Assembly (NCBI RefSeq): GCF_004115085.1
Contig: NZ_QXJP01000006.1
Coordinates: forward strand, 124,001 to 188,000
Origin: Longirhabdus pacifica
GTDB taxonomy: Bacteria > Bacillota > Bacilli > Paenibacillales > DSM-105158
Reading direction: 5' to 3'
DNA: 64,000 nt
Numbering within the stretch: position 1 is the first letter of the stretch; the number at the start of each line of letters is the position of its first letter. Both the position numbers and the translations under genes were made by a program. Positions 28,001 to 36,935 of the stretch are shown one piece after another. The notes under the pieces are model-generated. The model saw only the letters and a list, made by a program, of their open reading frames with translations. It did not search any database and had not been told where the DNA came from.

Positions 28001-30953
28001 TATTGCGACAGACGGAACTGGGGAGTACTACGTGTTCATCAATGCCGATGATAAAGAGAGAACATTGACATTATCTGAAGATCTTTCTAAAGGGAAAGTG
28101 ATTGTAGATGACGATGAAGCGGGAACTAAAAAAGTGAAGAAGGCTTCAGGATTCACCTTAACGAAAGACAATATAACGTTACAACCATTGACTGCTGTCG
28201 TGATACAAATAGAAAGCAAGCAGTTAGAGATGCTTTACACTGGTATGGATAGTACGGATGAAAATAAAGTGCCAGTTGATCAGCAGCAAATCCATTTCTT
28301 CTTTAACGATAACGTGAAAGTGAAAAAAGAATCTTGGATTGAAGTGAAGGTCCACGGTGATGTCGTGGACCAGAGTGATTATGTTATCAGTACGAACAAT
28401 AACGAACTAATCATTACATTACAGGATGAGCTTTGGCATGATGCAGATTACGCTATAAATATTCGAAAGGGAGCATTGCAATCTGAACGTGGAAAGTTGA
28501 AGCAGAAGCAAACGCTAACCTCGACGTTTACAACAGAAAAGATGGATGATCGCTACATTGTCATGTATTACGACAGAGAAGAACATGACTATGAAGGATG
28601 GGACATTTGGACGTGGTTTACTGGTGCAAATGACGGTGGTGTTGCCTTTAGTGAACTCACGGAAGACAAAACTGCGAAAGCAATCATCCCTATCGGACCA
28701 GAAGCAACCAATGTAGGATTCAAGTTAAGGCAAGGTGGATTGGATAGTACCGGTGAATGGAATGATTGGCTGAATGTAGATATCGATGCAGATCGCAGCG
28801 TGACTACGGATGTTCGTAATTACGTGACAAAAGTGTTTGTACAACAAGAGGAGTTTGATATTACAACGTTACCTGCAGTAACGGGACCCGTGATGGAAGA
28901 TGGTAATATTACGTTTTATTACCGTGATGAAGCGATGTATGCCAAAGATAAATTAAATACGTTATCCCTGCAAGTACAAGTGAAAAACTTACAGACTGAT
29001 GAAGTACAGGTAATGGACATGGAGTATCATTCCGATGCCCAATACTTCCATAGTGAATTAGCAGATCTGGAAGAAGGGGAATACGAATATGTGTTTCTTG
29101 TCACACGAGGGAATACCACTTATACGATGCTAGATCCTTATGTCAATGACGGGACACGTTCTACTTTCCGTTATGCGCAGCCAGAGATCAATTTTCAACC
29201 TGTCTTATCGAAAAATACGCTTTCTTATGATGAGAATGTACTGTTAAAAGTGGATATGTTGAATGCAGATGCTACCTTTGAACTAGCTGACATGTACGTG
29301 GACTTAAGTGAGCTTGGTGGAAATGAACATACAGCTATTAACACAGAAATAAACGAAATTGCGTTTGGTGTACATGACGATATACCGATGGGAGAAAAAA
29401 ATATTACTGTGACGATAGTAGATGCTTACGGGAATAAAATAATGCAGCCCATACCGATTGAAGTGGTGTCTTCCCCATCTCCCACTGATGCTGGTTGGGA
29501 TGAATCTATTATTTACTTCGTCGTTACTGATCGATTTGCCGATGGAGATGAAATGAATAATGGGTCAGAGATGCATAGTGATGAAGCAGCAACAACGTTA
29601 GAACGATACCGTGGAGGAGATTTCCAAGGTTTAATCGACAACATGGACTATTTGCAAGAGCTTGGCATCAACACGTTATGGATCACTCCTGTAGTAGATA
29701 ACGTAGATCATAACATTAACCCAGAAATCGATCATTTCGGTTATCATGGCTACTGGGCAAAAAATTTCGAAGCCATTGATGAGCATTTAGGTAAAGAAGA
29801 GAAATTTATGGAATTTATTGATGCTGCTCATGAAAAAGGCATGAAGGTCATGGTAGATGTCGTGTTAAATCACGCTGGTTATGGCTTAAAAGAAACTGAT
29901 GCAGCCGTTGAAGGCATTACTGCTGAAGATAAAGCCAGATTCGCAGGTATGTTTAGAGGAGAGGGAGATATTGTGCCCGGAGATCCTTTTCGAGATGAAT
30001 TAGCGGGATTGCCTGATTTTAAAACAGAAGATCCAGCGGTGAGAGCACAAGTCATAGCATGGCAAACGGAGTTAGTGGAGAAATATAATATAGATTACTT
30101 CCGTATTGACACATTGAAACATATAGAAGATGAGACTTGGATTTCATTGAAAAATGAACTTACAAAGATCGATCCAACGTTCAAAATGATCGGAGAGTAC
30201 TACGGTGGTGGCGTGTATAACCAAGAGGGATATTTGAATAGCGGCATGATGGATTCGTTGTTAGACTTCGATTTTAATGAACAAGCACGTGACTTTGTAA
30301 ATGGTGAAGTAACATTGGTAAACCAATTTCTACAAGAGCGAAACCAAATGATCGATAATAAAGCGACTTTGGGGCAGTTTTTAAGCAGTCATGATGAAAA
30401 TGGATTTTTGTATGAAATGGACGGAGATGAAGGTAAGCTGAAAGTAGCTGCGGCTTTACAAATCACAGCAAAAGGGCAACCTGTCATTTATTATGGTGAA
30501 GAACTAGGGAGAACAGGGCAAACGGCTGATTTTTCTCAAGGTATTTATTCAGAAAATCGAACCGATATGCCATGGGGACAAGTGGAAATACAAAAAAATG
30601 AAGAACATAGTTTGCTTAATCACTACAAGAAGCTACTTGAAATTCGCAATGAATATAGTCACATCTTCGCTAAAGGGACGAGAGGCAGCGTTGTAGGCAA
30701 TGACGAACTAGGATATCTGGTGTTCGATCGTCAGTATGAAGGTAAATCGTTAATGATTGGGTTAAATGTAACAGACAAAGAGCAAGAAGTTACCTTGACC
30801 GGAGACAGCCCTGTTGGAACAGTATGGTATGATGAATATAATGATATGCAGTATACCGTTCAACAAAATCAACAGCTGGTCGTTACTATACCTGGAAAAG
30901 ATCAAGGCGGTACGTTCATACTATCTTCCAAGGCTATGGGAGAAGGACAGTAA
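25056..30953 (+). CDS. Secreted type I pullulanase fused to a second GH13 amylase domain
   Basis: A 1965-residue secreted enzyme with two complete GH13 catalytic domains. After a signal peptide (about 1-36) come two CBM41 pullulan-binding modules (from 55 and 168, each with GLWLWGDV-like sequence). A CBM48-type domain (about 369-470) follows, then a pullulanase domain with YNWGYDP, D702 (GMRFDMMGD), E731 (IGEGW) and D822 (AAHDN). Residues about 1167-1260 resemble a further CBM41. The second GH13 domain (from 1481) has D1685 (FRIDTLKH), E1714 (IGEYYG) and D1780 (SSHDENG). The enzyme should cut both alpha-1,6 and alpha-1,4 bonds of starch and pullulan. In the bifunctional enzymes I recall from Bacillus and Bifidobacterium the amylase comes first; here the order is reversed. 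AAGGAGGAG precedes the ATG. A 9-bp hairpin at 31060-31088 lacks a T run and is not clearly a terminator. Confidence 0.92.
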   Translation: MKQLLSKRLHRKLWVIGIMFMFTFTSIFTGTPVQTVANEIESPGDSEMKENVIPENHIRIHYQRTDGEYEEYGLWLFNDVVSPSNGWPSGALPFTNEQQDHFGAYVDVPLQDSAKNVGLVVVNRANGEKDGGDKLIMIATPEMKEVWISEGSDMVHLFEPVMLPDQTIRIHYVREDQNFDDLGLWLWGDVKTASDANGEWPTGATSFSDEQRDDFGAYVDVTVQETAAELGFVIVNKVTGDKDGGDKIITISPEQQHYWMRENDDAIYQTPYWESSHSLQKSEIISENELLLTLSTTEELQPEEWVSDLVITDANEQVLSITSIDVINDIQLKITLASMDLNHVPLSVTHQGQQVSADIGWRWLDEQYAYDGDDLGATYHEDGSATLKLWAPMASDVVAHLYDKNDATKQIGTAALTLGEQGVWSVTLEPAQFELSDVQHYFYQYEVTNNGVTKKVLDPYGKSMAAFRVNSNGEVGADGDEVGKSAIVDLQGTDPKGYDFAKIDGYEKREHAIIWEVHIRDFTSDPSIEDDLNKVRWGSYQAFIEKLDYIKSLGVTHVQLLPVMAWYYGDELGMDERETEYAAAGNAYNWGYDPHHYFSPDGAYSEDAEDPELRIKELKQLIHAIHEAEMGVILDVVYTHTAKSSTLNDIVPDYYYWVDQNGSFVGGFGNNLATNHKMAEKLMVDSVRYWFEEYRIDGMRFDMMGDATYEAVQQAYDAAAKVNPNALFIGEGWRTFSAAEAEPSLAGLGATQDWMNQTNDVAVFSDEIRNELKSGFGSEGEPRFITGGARNLDVIFNNIKGQPSNTPADDPGDMVQYIAAHDNLPLYDVIAHSIKKDPAIPENNEEILKRMRLGNTMILTSQGTVFLHAGQEYGRTKQWLSDDMPEQKFTELLDEDGKLIRYMIHDSYDSSDAVNQFDWEKATNKKEYPAHNLTRAYTEGLIELRQYTNAFRLGDQAQVDTLVTRLEAPEMEEEDLVIAYKNIATDGTGEYYVFINADDKERTLTLSEDLSKGKVIVDDDEAGTKKVKKASGFTLTKDNITLQPLTAVVIQIESKQLEMLYTGMDSTDENKVPVDQQQIHFFFNDNVKVKKESWIEVKVHGDVVDQSDYVISTNNNELIITLQDELWHDADYAINIRKGALQSERGKLKQKQTLTSTFTTEKMDDRYIVMYYDREEHDYEGWDIWTWFTGANDGGVAFSELTEDKTAKAIIPIGPEATNVGFKLRQGGLDSTGEWNDWLNVDIDADRSVTTDVRNYVTKVFVQQEEFDITTLPAVTGPVMEDGNITFYYRDEAMYAKDKLNTLSLQVQVKNLQTDEVQVMDMEYHSDAQYFHSELADLEEGEYEYVFLVTRGNTTYTMLDPYVNDGTRSTFRYAQPEINFQPVLSKNTLSYDENVLLKVDMLNADATFELADMYVDLSELGGNEHTAINTEINEIAFGVHDDIPMGEKNITVTIVDAYGNKIMQPIPIEVVSSPSPTDAGWDESIIYFVVTDRFADGDEMNNGSEMHSDEAATTLERYRGGDFQGLIDNMDYLQELGINTLWITPVVDNVDHNINPEIDHFGYHGYWAKNFEAIDEHLGKEEKFMEFIDAAHEKGMKVMVDVVLNHAGYGLKETDAAVEGITAEDKARFAGMFRGEGDIVPGDPFRDELAGLPDFKTEDPAVRAQVIAWQTELVEKYNIDYFRIDTLKHIEDETWISLKNELTKIDPTFKMIGEYYGGGVYNQEGYLNSGMMDSLLDFDFNEQARDFVNGEVTLVNQFLQERNQMIDNKATLGQFLSSHDENGFLYEMDGDEGKLKVAAALQITAKGQPVIYYGEELGRTGQTADFSQGIYSENRTDMPWGQVEIQKNEEHSLLNHYKKLLEIRNEYSHIFAKGTRGSVVGNDELGYLVFDRQYEGKSLMIGLNVTDKEQEVTLTGDSPVGTVWYDEYNDMQYTVQQNQQLVVTIPGKDQGGTFILSSKAMGEGQ

Positions 30954-31161
30954 ATAGCATGAAAGAACATGAATGACTGTCTTGCATGCATCATGCTATA
31001 GATAGATGATAAGGCATAAATCGCTACAAATGAAACTTCATTCTGTACTAGGTTATGTCGAGCAGCACGCTTTGTTATGGTGCTGCTCTATCTATGTTAT
31101 AGCGCTGTTTCGTCATATGATGTAACGACACTGGGTGAGTACAATAAGGAGCTGAATTGCT

Positions 31162-31938
31162 ATGACCCATATGATATGTAAACCCGTAACGTTTTACTCT
31201 CCTGTATTAAACGCTAGAAAAACCTACTATGTCTATCTTCCACTTGATTATGAACATAGTAAGGAGCGATATCCCGTTCTCTATTTGCTGCATGGTAGAT
31301 TCGGTTCAGAAATAGATTGGGATAGCAAAGGATTGGCAAATGAAACGATTTCGAACATGATAGAGCAAAATCAATTTCCTCCTTCTATCGTGGTGATGCC
31401 GAATGATGGTGGTCATGATCAAGGTACATATTATATGAACTGGTTTAATGGAGATGGTAACTTTGAAGACTATATCATTCAGGATCTTATTCCAGAAGTA
31501 GAAGAACAATTCCGTACAAAACCAACAAGAGCCATTGCTGGACTTTCGATGGGAGGATTTGGGGCACTTTATTTCACCTTGAGATATCGTAAGTTGTTTA
31601 CTGCAGGGGCAAGTTTGTCTGGTGCTTTTTCAGATCAACTGGAATGGTTAGGTGAGGAAATATATGAACAAATCTTTGGTCCAGTGAATGGATTGTACGC
31701 ACAGGAACGAAGTTTAATATACTGGATTAAAACATACAGCAAAGATACGCTCCCTCCCTTATATTTTAATTGTGGCAAAGAAGATTTTGTTTACCCTGTC
31801 AATGAGAAGTTAGCGTCTTTTTTAGAAAAGGAAAAGTACCCCTTTCAGTATGATCGTTTTTCTGGGGATCATGACTGGGATTATTGGAGTAAACATCTTT
31901 CAGAAGCGCTGAGCTTTATTCATCCTTATTTACGATAA
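31162..31938 (+). CDS. Esterase D-like alpha/beta hydrolase
   Basis: A 258-residue serine hydrolase of the esterase family that includes tributyrin and feruloyl esterases. The nucleophile is S129 in GLSMGGFG, the histidine is H237 in SGDHDWDYW, and D in GKEDFVYP completes the triad. No signal peptide is present, so it should act in the cytoplasm. AAGGAGC precedes the ATG. It lies about 200 bases behind the pullulanase gene on the same strand and may be read with it. Removing ester groups from imported oligosaccharides is a plausible but unproven role. Confidence 0.82.
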   Translation: MTHMICKPVTFYSPVLNARKTYYVYLPLDYEHSKERYPVLYLLHGRFGSEIDWDSKGLANETISNMIEQNQFPPSIVVMPNDGGHDQGTYYMNWFNGDGNFEDYIIQDLIPEVEEQFRTKPTRAIAGLSMGGFGALYFTLRYRKLFTAGASLSGAFSDQLEWLGEEIYEQIFGPVNGLYAQERSLIYWIKTYSKDTLPPLYFNCGKEDFVYPVNEKLASFLEKEKYPFQYDRFSGDHDWDYWSKHLSEALSFIHPYLR

Positions 31939-31978
31939 TGTTATTGTTTTAGAATAGTAAAATGGAATGCTCAAGAAG

Positions 31979-32022
31979 TAATCGCAAATCTTAGTTGTAA
32001 CATAGATTTGCGATTATTTTTT
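31979..32022. terminator. Two-way terminator between the esterase and the EamA permease
   Basis: TAATCGCAAATCT (31979-31991) pairs perfectly with 32004-32016, and TTTTTT follows on the plus strand. It reaches the stop codon of the convergent permease gene. Confidence 0.85.
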
Positions 32023-32974
32023 AACGATATGACTTGTCACAGAGATTGTTCGTTGGTGTACTAGATTTGAAAAACGTTCCTTGTTTGAATTGTGCTAATA
32101 ATATATTTTTATTCACAACAAATACACCTGCTAAAATAAAAATCGAACCGATGATGGTTTCCACATATAATGCTTCATCTAAAAATATATAACCTAAAAT
32201 AAGTGCGATAAGCGGTGAAACATATAACCACGTAGCAGGGAAAATAGGGTTTGTTTTTGAGATGAGCCAGTAAAACAATCCAGCACCAATGATGGAACCT
32301 ACAAAAATTAAATACAGCAGGGCAAGCATGGCATTCGCATTAGCGAATGAGGTTAACGTCGGAGCTTCCGTAATGAAGGAGAAAAGGATTAAGCCTAACC
32401 CTCCATAAAACATCTGTATCCCATTGAGGAGAAATGGTGATGTCCCCTCAAATTGCGCAAACGTTTTTTTAACAAAAATGGAACCTAATCCATAAAAAAA
32501 CATCCCTACGATAACAGCAGCACAACCTAAAAACCAATAAAACGAAGCATCAAATTCTAATGCAGGCATACATATAATCCCTACACCTAGCATGGCCAGA
32601 ACAAGTGCACTGCTTTTTTGCATATCTAATTTTTCTTTGTTGATATAGGCTTGCATAAAGTACATCATCATCGGTCCAAAAGCAGCTAAAATAGCGGCTA
32701 ACCCAGAGCTAATATATTGCTCTGCCCAATATAACGTAGAGAATGTCATAAATGTAAGGCAGAATCCGATAAACATCATTTGTTTATTTCTTAAGATAGA
32801 AATAATGTTGTGGTTTTTGAAAGCATACCATAACAGAACCAATAATGCTGCTGTCATAAATCGTAATCCAGCGAACATGAGCGGTGGTGCACCGGCTTCA
32901 ATTCCTAATTTAATCCCCAAAAAGGTAGTGCCAAAAATAATGCACACTATAATGTAGCTGAGTATAATCATCAT
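32021..32974 (-). CDS. EamA/DMT-family permease
   Basis: A 317-residue membrane protein with ten hydrophobic segments and an internal two-fold repeat, typical of drug/metabolite exporters of the EamA family. The substrate is unknown. AGAGGAGG precedes the ATG. It is divergent from a MocR-type regulator, and the shared region holds three direct repeats that overlap its promoter, so regulation by that protein is likely. MocR proteins bind PLP-type ligands; an amino acid or vitamin B6-related cargo is a guess only. The promoter is TTGCTG, 17 bases, TATAGT at 33026-32998. Confidence 0.85.
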   Translation of the reverse strand: MMIILSYIIVCIIFGTTFLGIKLGIEAGAPPLMFAGLRFMTAALLVLLWYAFKNHNIISILRNKQMMFIGFCLTFMTFSTLYWAEQYISSGLAAILAAFGPMMMYFMQAYINKEKLDMQKSSALVLAMLGVGIICMPALEFDASFYWFLGCAAVIVGMFFYGLGSIFVKKTFAQFEGTSPFLLNGIQMFYGGLGLILFSFITEAPTLTSFANANAMLALLYLIFVGSIIGAGLFYWLISKTNPIFPATWLYVSPLIALILGYIFLDEALYVETIIGSIFILAGVFVVNKNILLAQFKQGTFFKSSTPTNNLCDKSYR

Positions 32975-32997
32975 GTATTCCTCCTCTTGTTGTAATG

Positions 32998-33026
32998 ACT
33001 ATAGTGTAAAATGGAGTTAACAGCAA
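32998..33026 (-). promoter_or_regulatory. Promoter of the EamA permease gene
   Basis: On the minus strand TTGCTG (33026-33021), 17 bases, TATAGT (33003-32998). The -35 box lies inside the first operator repeat. Confidence 0.6.
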
Positions 33027-33072
33027 AACGAGATAGTTAACAGTAAATCGAGATGGTTAACAGTTCGGGAGA
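33015..33072. promoter_or_regulatory. Three 20-bp direct repeats, proposed MocR operator
   Basis: AGTTAACAGCAAAACGAGAT (33015-33034), AGTTAACAGTAAATCGAGAT (33035-33054) and the shorter GGTTAACAG copy at 33055-33072 follow head to tail with an exact 20-base period. Direct repeats are the usual target form of MocR dimers. Confidence 0.75.
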
Positions 33073-33154
33073 AATGACGTATTATTTTTGTTACAATAAG
33101 TTTAGATCGATGAAAAGGAAAATGGATGAAGGAAAATCATAAGAGGTGATGGTC

Positions 33155-34603
33155 ATGTTGATTCAAATTGAACCAAACAGCAAAGTTGCAGTCAGTGATC
33201 AAATATATGATCAATTATCAAACAAAATCCGTTCTAAGTTGTTACCAGCTGGCGAACAGTTACCATCTTTACGTAGCCTAGCAAAAAAACTAAATGTAAG
33301 CTTCATTACAGTGAACAAAGCATACAAAAAATTAGAGAAAGAAAAATTAGTTTATATTAAACATGGAAAAGGGGTTTTTGTTGGAGGGAAGTCATCAGAA
33401 AAGTATGAAATGGATTCCCCTTATGATTGGCAACATAACATAGCGCATTCACTGGTAAAAAAACCATTTTTGCTTAAACTTAAACCGAGTAGATACCCAC
33501 TTTCCCATTCCGTTGTACACCATGGACTAATTCCTACCGCATATATAGCAGATCAAATGGATACGATGTTACAAAAAAATAGAGAAATTTTAGCTATATA
33601 TAGTCCTATACAAGGAGATGATCATTTAAGACACGAGATTTCCACTTACCTGTATAAGCAAAGTAGGTTGAAAGTTGATCCTCAGGATATGATCATTACT
33701 TCAGGGACACAGCAAGCTATAGAAATCATTACAAAAACATTTATTCGTTATGGTGACACCGTTATCACACAATCACCAACGTATGCGACTTCTATCGATG
33801 TGTTTTTGAATCAAGGAGCTAATGTAGTATCAGCTGCATCCGATGAGCAAGGCATGATATTAGAACAATTGGAAAAATTGTGCATCAAGCTGAGACCCAA
33901 ATTGGTTTATGTTAATCCAACTTTTCAAAATCCCACTGGAGCTGTATGGAGTATTGAACGACGAATGGAGTTAATTCGCTTAGCTGAACAGTATCACTTT
34001 ATTATTATGGAGGATGATCCTACGAGTGAAATTTATTTTGATGATGTTCCACCACCCCCATCGATAAAACGATTTGATCAAAGTGGCCACGTTATTTACC
34101 TAAAAGGTTTTAGTAAAATATTAGCACCTGGTGTAAGGACGGGTGTGATGGTAGCAAATGGTCCAATTTTAAACTTATTGCTTACTGCTAAAACAACGAT
34201 GGACTTAGGAACACCGTTTTTGTTACAGAAGGCCATCTTACCTTTTTTAAGTACGAAAAGAATGATAGATCATTTAGAAAAGCTTAGAACGGCTTTACAA
34301 TTACGTCGTGACAGGGTGCAACAAATCATAAATCAAACCTTAAAAGTGGAATTTACATATCATACGGTTTCTGGTGGATTAAATTTATGGCTAGCTTTAC
34401 CTGAATGGTTGAATACGGATGAGTTACTTCATCAGACAATGCAAGAAGGGATTTCCTTTTTACCAGGATCGGTTTGCTATCCGAATGAACGAGAGTATAA
34501 TCACTTGCGGATTAGTTTTTCCATCCTTTCTGAAAAAGACATGGACTATGCAGTCCAAAGGCTTTGTGAGCTTATTAACGAGCATGCATCTGCAAAACTG
34601 TAA
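33155..34603 (+). CDS. MocR/PdxR-type regulator (GntR HTH fused to aminotransferase fold)
   Basis: A 482-residue regulator. Residues 10-75 form a GntR winged helix (LPSLRSLAKKLNVSFITV). Residues about 110-480 are a fold-type I aminotransferase domain, with the PLP-binding lysine in LKGFSKILAPGVRTG. Such proteins sense PLP or an amino-acid adduct and either activate or repress a divergent gene. I chose ATG 33155 because AAGAGG lies eight bases before it; GTG 33146 and ATG 33149 overlap that site. It is divergent from the EamA permease, its probable target, and the region between them holds three direct repeats. Confidence 0.88.
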   Translation: MLIQIEPNSKVAVSDQIYDQLSNKIRSKLLPAGEQLPSLRSLAKKLNVSFITVNKAYKKLEKEKLVYIKHGKGVFVGGKSSEKYEMDSPYDWQHNIAHSLVKKPFLLKLKPSRYPLSHSVVHHGLIPTAYIADQMDTMLQKNREILAIYSPIQGDDHLRHEISTYLYKQSRLKVDPQDMIITSGTQQAIEIITKTFIRYGDTVITQSPTYATSIDVFLNQGANVVSAASDEQGMILEQLEKLCIKLRPKLVYVNPTFQNPTGAVWSIERRMELIRLAEQYHFIIMEDDPTSEIYFDDVPPPPSIKRFDQSGHVIYLKGFSKILAPGVRTGVMVANGPILNLLLTAKTTMDLGTPFLLQKAILPFLSTKRMIDHLEKLRTALQLRRDRVQQIINQTLKVEFTYHTVSGGLNLWLALPEWLNTDELLHQTMQEGISFLPGSVCYPNEREYNHLRISFSILSEKDMDYAVQRLCELINEHASAKL

Positions 34604-34680
34604 TAAAGCTCACCTTATAGGATGTTCATATAAAACAACTTTTTTAGCCAACGGTTCAACCGTTTTCTTCAAAAAATAGG

Positions 34681-36042
34681 TTAAATAATATATTGAATAA
34701 AGATGGTAGCTAATCCAAAATAGACGGTTAAAGAAAAAATATCATTAAGGGTGGTAATGAGTGGTCCTGAAGCAATAGCTGGATCAATTTTTAACTTGAA
34801 TAAGAGAAGTGGGATCATTGTCCCTGCTAACGTGCCAATAATAAGGGTTAATAAAAGTGAAACCCCAGTGATGACACTTAAGATAAAGTTTCCTTGCCAT
34901 ACAAACGTGATAGCGGCAATCAAAATACCACAAACAAGACCTAATATAAGCCCTACACCGATGTCACGCCAAACAAGATTAAAAATCGTCTTGCGATCCA
35001 TATGTTGTGAAGCAATACCCCGAATAACAATACCTAACGACTGTGTTCCTGTATTCCCTGTCATCCCCGCAATCATTGGCATAAAGAAGGCTAGTGCAAC
35101 GACTTTATCCAACGTAGCTTCATAAGAGGCAATGACACTACCAGAAAGTAGACCTAAAAATAATAAAAGAATAAGCCAAGGTAAGCGACGTAAGGAGGCC
35201 GTAAGGGCATTGGTAGTAAAATCGATGCTATTTTTACCTGTTGCAGATAACTTTTCAACGTCTTCATTGGCTTCAATCACGATAACGTCAATGATATCAT
35301 CAACGGTAACGATGCCGACTAATTTTTGCTCATTATCAATAACAGGTACAGCAATAAAGTCATAACGTCCGATCGTTCTTGCTACTTCTTCTTGGTCCAT
35401 ATCATCAGGAACAGAAATAACCCGTGAGTACATAATGTTATGTATCGTTTCGTTGATGTCAGCTAGCAATAAATCACGATACGATACGACACCAACTAGC
35501 TGCTTCTGATCGTTTAACACATAGAGATAATAAATATTTTCAGCATATTCCGCAAATGCTTTCAACTTGTCTACTGCTTCGCGGACGGAATAGTTTTCCC
35601 GTATCCATACGAAGCGGTTTGTCATAATACCCCCTGCTGTTTCACGTGGATACTGCATGAGGTCTTTTACATTTTTGGATTCTTCTGCTTCCATGGAGCC
35701 TAGAAATTGTTCCGTCTGATCGTTAGATAATTCATTCAGTAGATCAGCCAAATCGTCATTTTCCATAATATCCATGATTTTGGAGGCTCTCTCAATGCCT
35801 AGTAAAAGAAAAATGTTAAGCTGCTGTTCATACTCCAGCTCTTGAATGAGATCCGCTAGCAATTCTGCCTCTAAACTTGTAACAAATTTTGCACGATGTT
35901 TGGTAGGTAAGTTGCGATAAATTTCTGCAATGTCATACGGTTGAAATTCTTCTAAATAAACATGTAGTCCATGATGATGAGGTTCCTTTAATAGTTTAAT
36001 GACATGCAGCAAGGAGTCCTCTAAATTTAATGGTTGCGTCAT
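34681..36042 (-). CDS. mgtE: MgtE-type magnesium transporter
   Basis: A 453-residue Mg2+ channel-transporter. The N-terminal superhelical domain (about 20-130) and two CBS domains (about 135-255) act as the cytoplasmic magnesium sensor. Five membrane segments follow from about 280, with PMIAGMTGNTGTQSLGIVIRG in the pore region. ATG 36042 has TGAGGTGAT before it; the GTG three codons upstream overlaps that site. I see no M-box magnesium riboswitch in the leader. A promoter is present at 36146-36118. Confidence 0.93.
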   Translation of the reverse strand: MTQPLNLEDSLLHVIKLLKEPHHHGLHVYLEEFQPYDIAEIYRNLPTKHRAKFVTSLEAELLADLIQELEYEQQLNIFLLLGIERASKIMDIMENDDLADLLNELSNDQTEQFLGSMEAEESKNVKDLMQYPRETAGGIMTNRFVWIRENYSVREAVDKLKAFAEYAENIYYLYVLNDQKQLVGVVSYRDLLLADINETIHNIMYSRVISVPDDMDQEEVARTIGRYDFIAVPVIDNEQKLVGIVTVDDIIDVIVIEANEDVEKLSATGKNSIDFTTNALTASLRRLPWLILLLFLGLLSGSVIASYEATLDKVVALAFFMPMIAGMTGNTGTQSLGIVIRGIASQHMDRKTIFNLVWRDIGVGLILGLVCGILIAAITFVWQGNFILSVITGVSLLLTLIIGTLAGTMIPLLLFKLKIDPAIASGPLITTLNDIFSLTVYFGLATIFIQYII

Positions 36043-36077
36043 GCATATCACCTCAATTATATTTCATAGAATAAGTA

Positions 36078-36146
36078 AACCCACTACGATAGTTGAACAG
36101 ATCCCTCTTAAGATCATATCATAATGGTAGTGGGTTATCGTGTAAA
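36078..36146 (-). promoter_or_regulatory. mgtE promoter flanked by a wide inverted repeat
   Basis: On the minus strand TTTACA (36146-36141), 17 bases, TATGAT (36123-36118). GTAGTGGGTT (36127-36136) in the spacer is the exact inverse of AACCCACTAC (36078-36087), which lies downstream in the early leader. Confidence 0.55.
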
Positions 36147-36319
36147 AAAATTGAAAATTACATCCGTCTAAGTAACGTACATGGCAAGTTCCACGTCACT
36201 ATTTTATACATTGCATGCGCTTGCCTAAGTATTAAGTTTCATTTTTTATTTGTGAAAAAAATCACGTTCTTGTTTCAGATGTTATTTAAAATTTATTCAT
36301 GATTAAATCATGCCGTCGT

Positions 36320-36763
36320 TTATTTTCCTAAGAACGACGTGAACATCCAATTGTGCTTTTCAAGACTTTGATAGATAGCGAGCAGCATGTCCCCTGTTGC
36401 TTCATCTCCTAATTCACCAGCTATTTCAATACCAGCCTTTAACTCTTCTATCATGGTATCAAAATCATCTTTGATACATTGTACCATTTGTTCAGCTGAC
36501 TCGTTACCCTCTGCTTCTTGAATAGATGACATTTCTAACGCTTCGCGCATCGTTGCGACAGGCTTCCCTTTTAGAGCAAGTAGACGTTCCGCTAAATCAT
36601 CAATGTACGTTGCGCCTTCTGTGTATAGCTCTTCGAATTTGTCATGCAACGTATAAAATGCTGGACCCTTAACAAACCAATGAAAATTATGTAGCTTCAT
36701 GTACAGTACAGACCAGTTTGCTACTTGCTTGTTTACAATTTCAATTAAGTTGTTTTGCGACAT
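36320..36763 (-). CDS. dps: Dps-family ferritin-like protein
   Basis: A 147-residue member of the Dps/MrgA family, which forms 12-mers that oxidise and store iron and protect DNA. Ferroxidase residues are visible in HNFHWFVKGPAFYTLHDKFEELY (residues 24-46, with the two His, Asp and Glu) and in the later DDLAERLL. AAAGGAGC precedes the ATG. I looked for a PerR box upstream and found only a weak partial match. The gene stands alone between mgtE and the methionine genes. Confidence 0.9.
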   Translation of the reverse strand: MSQNNLIEIVNKQVANWSVLYMKLHNFHWFVKGPAFYTLHDKFEELYTEGATYIDDLAERLLALKGKPVATMREALEMSSIQEAEGNESAEQMVQCIKDDFDTMIEELKAGIEIAGELGDEATGDMLLAIYQSLEKHNWMFTSFLGK

Positions 36764-36886
36764 GATAGTAGCTCCTTTGATTACAGTTTTTGTTTTTCAT
36801 CTATAATTTTACACTAATTTCATTCCACATGAAATAGGGTTTCATGTTACAGGCATGTTTATACATAGCTTTATACAAAAATAACC

Positions 36887-36915
36887 TTGACGTAATGTGC
36901 TTCATGTTTTAAAGT
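36887..36915 (+). promoter_or_regulatory. Promoter of the SAM riboswitch and metA transcript
   Basis: TTGACG (36887-36892), 17 bases, TAAAGT (36910-36915), about 20 bases before the S-box. Confidence 0.65.
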
Positions 36916-36935
36916 AAACATAATTAATATGAAAC

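Noticed and set aside
36043-36120. M-box magnesium riboswitch before mgtE
   Set aside because: The conserved M-box core sequences are absent, and the leader from the predicted start is too short.
36093-36302. A 69-codon plus-strand frame between mgtE and dps
   Set aside because: It has no ribosome binding site or recognisable composition and runs antisense across the mgtE promoter.
36764-36830. PerR box upstream of dps
   Set aside because: Only a partial match (CTATAATTTTACAC) to the TTATAATNATTATAA consensus is found, too weak to report.
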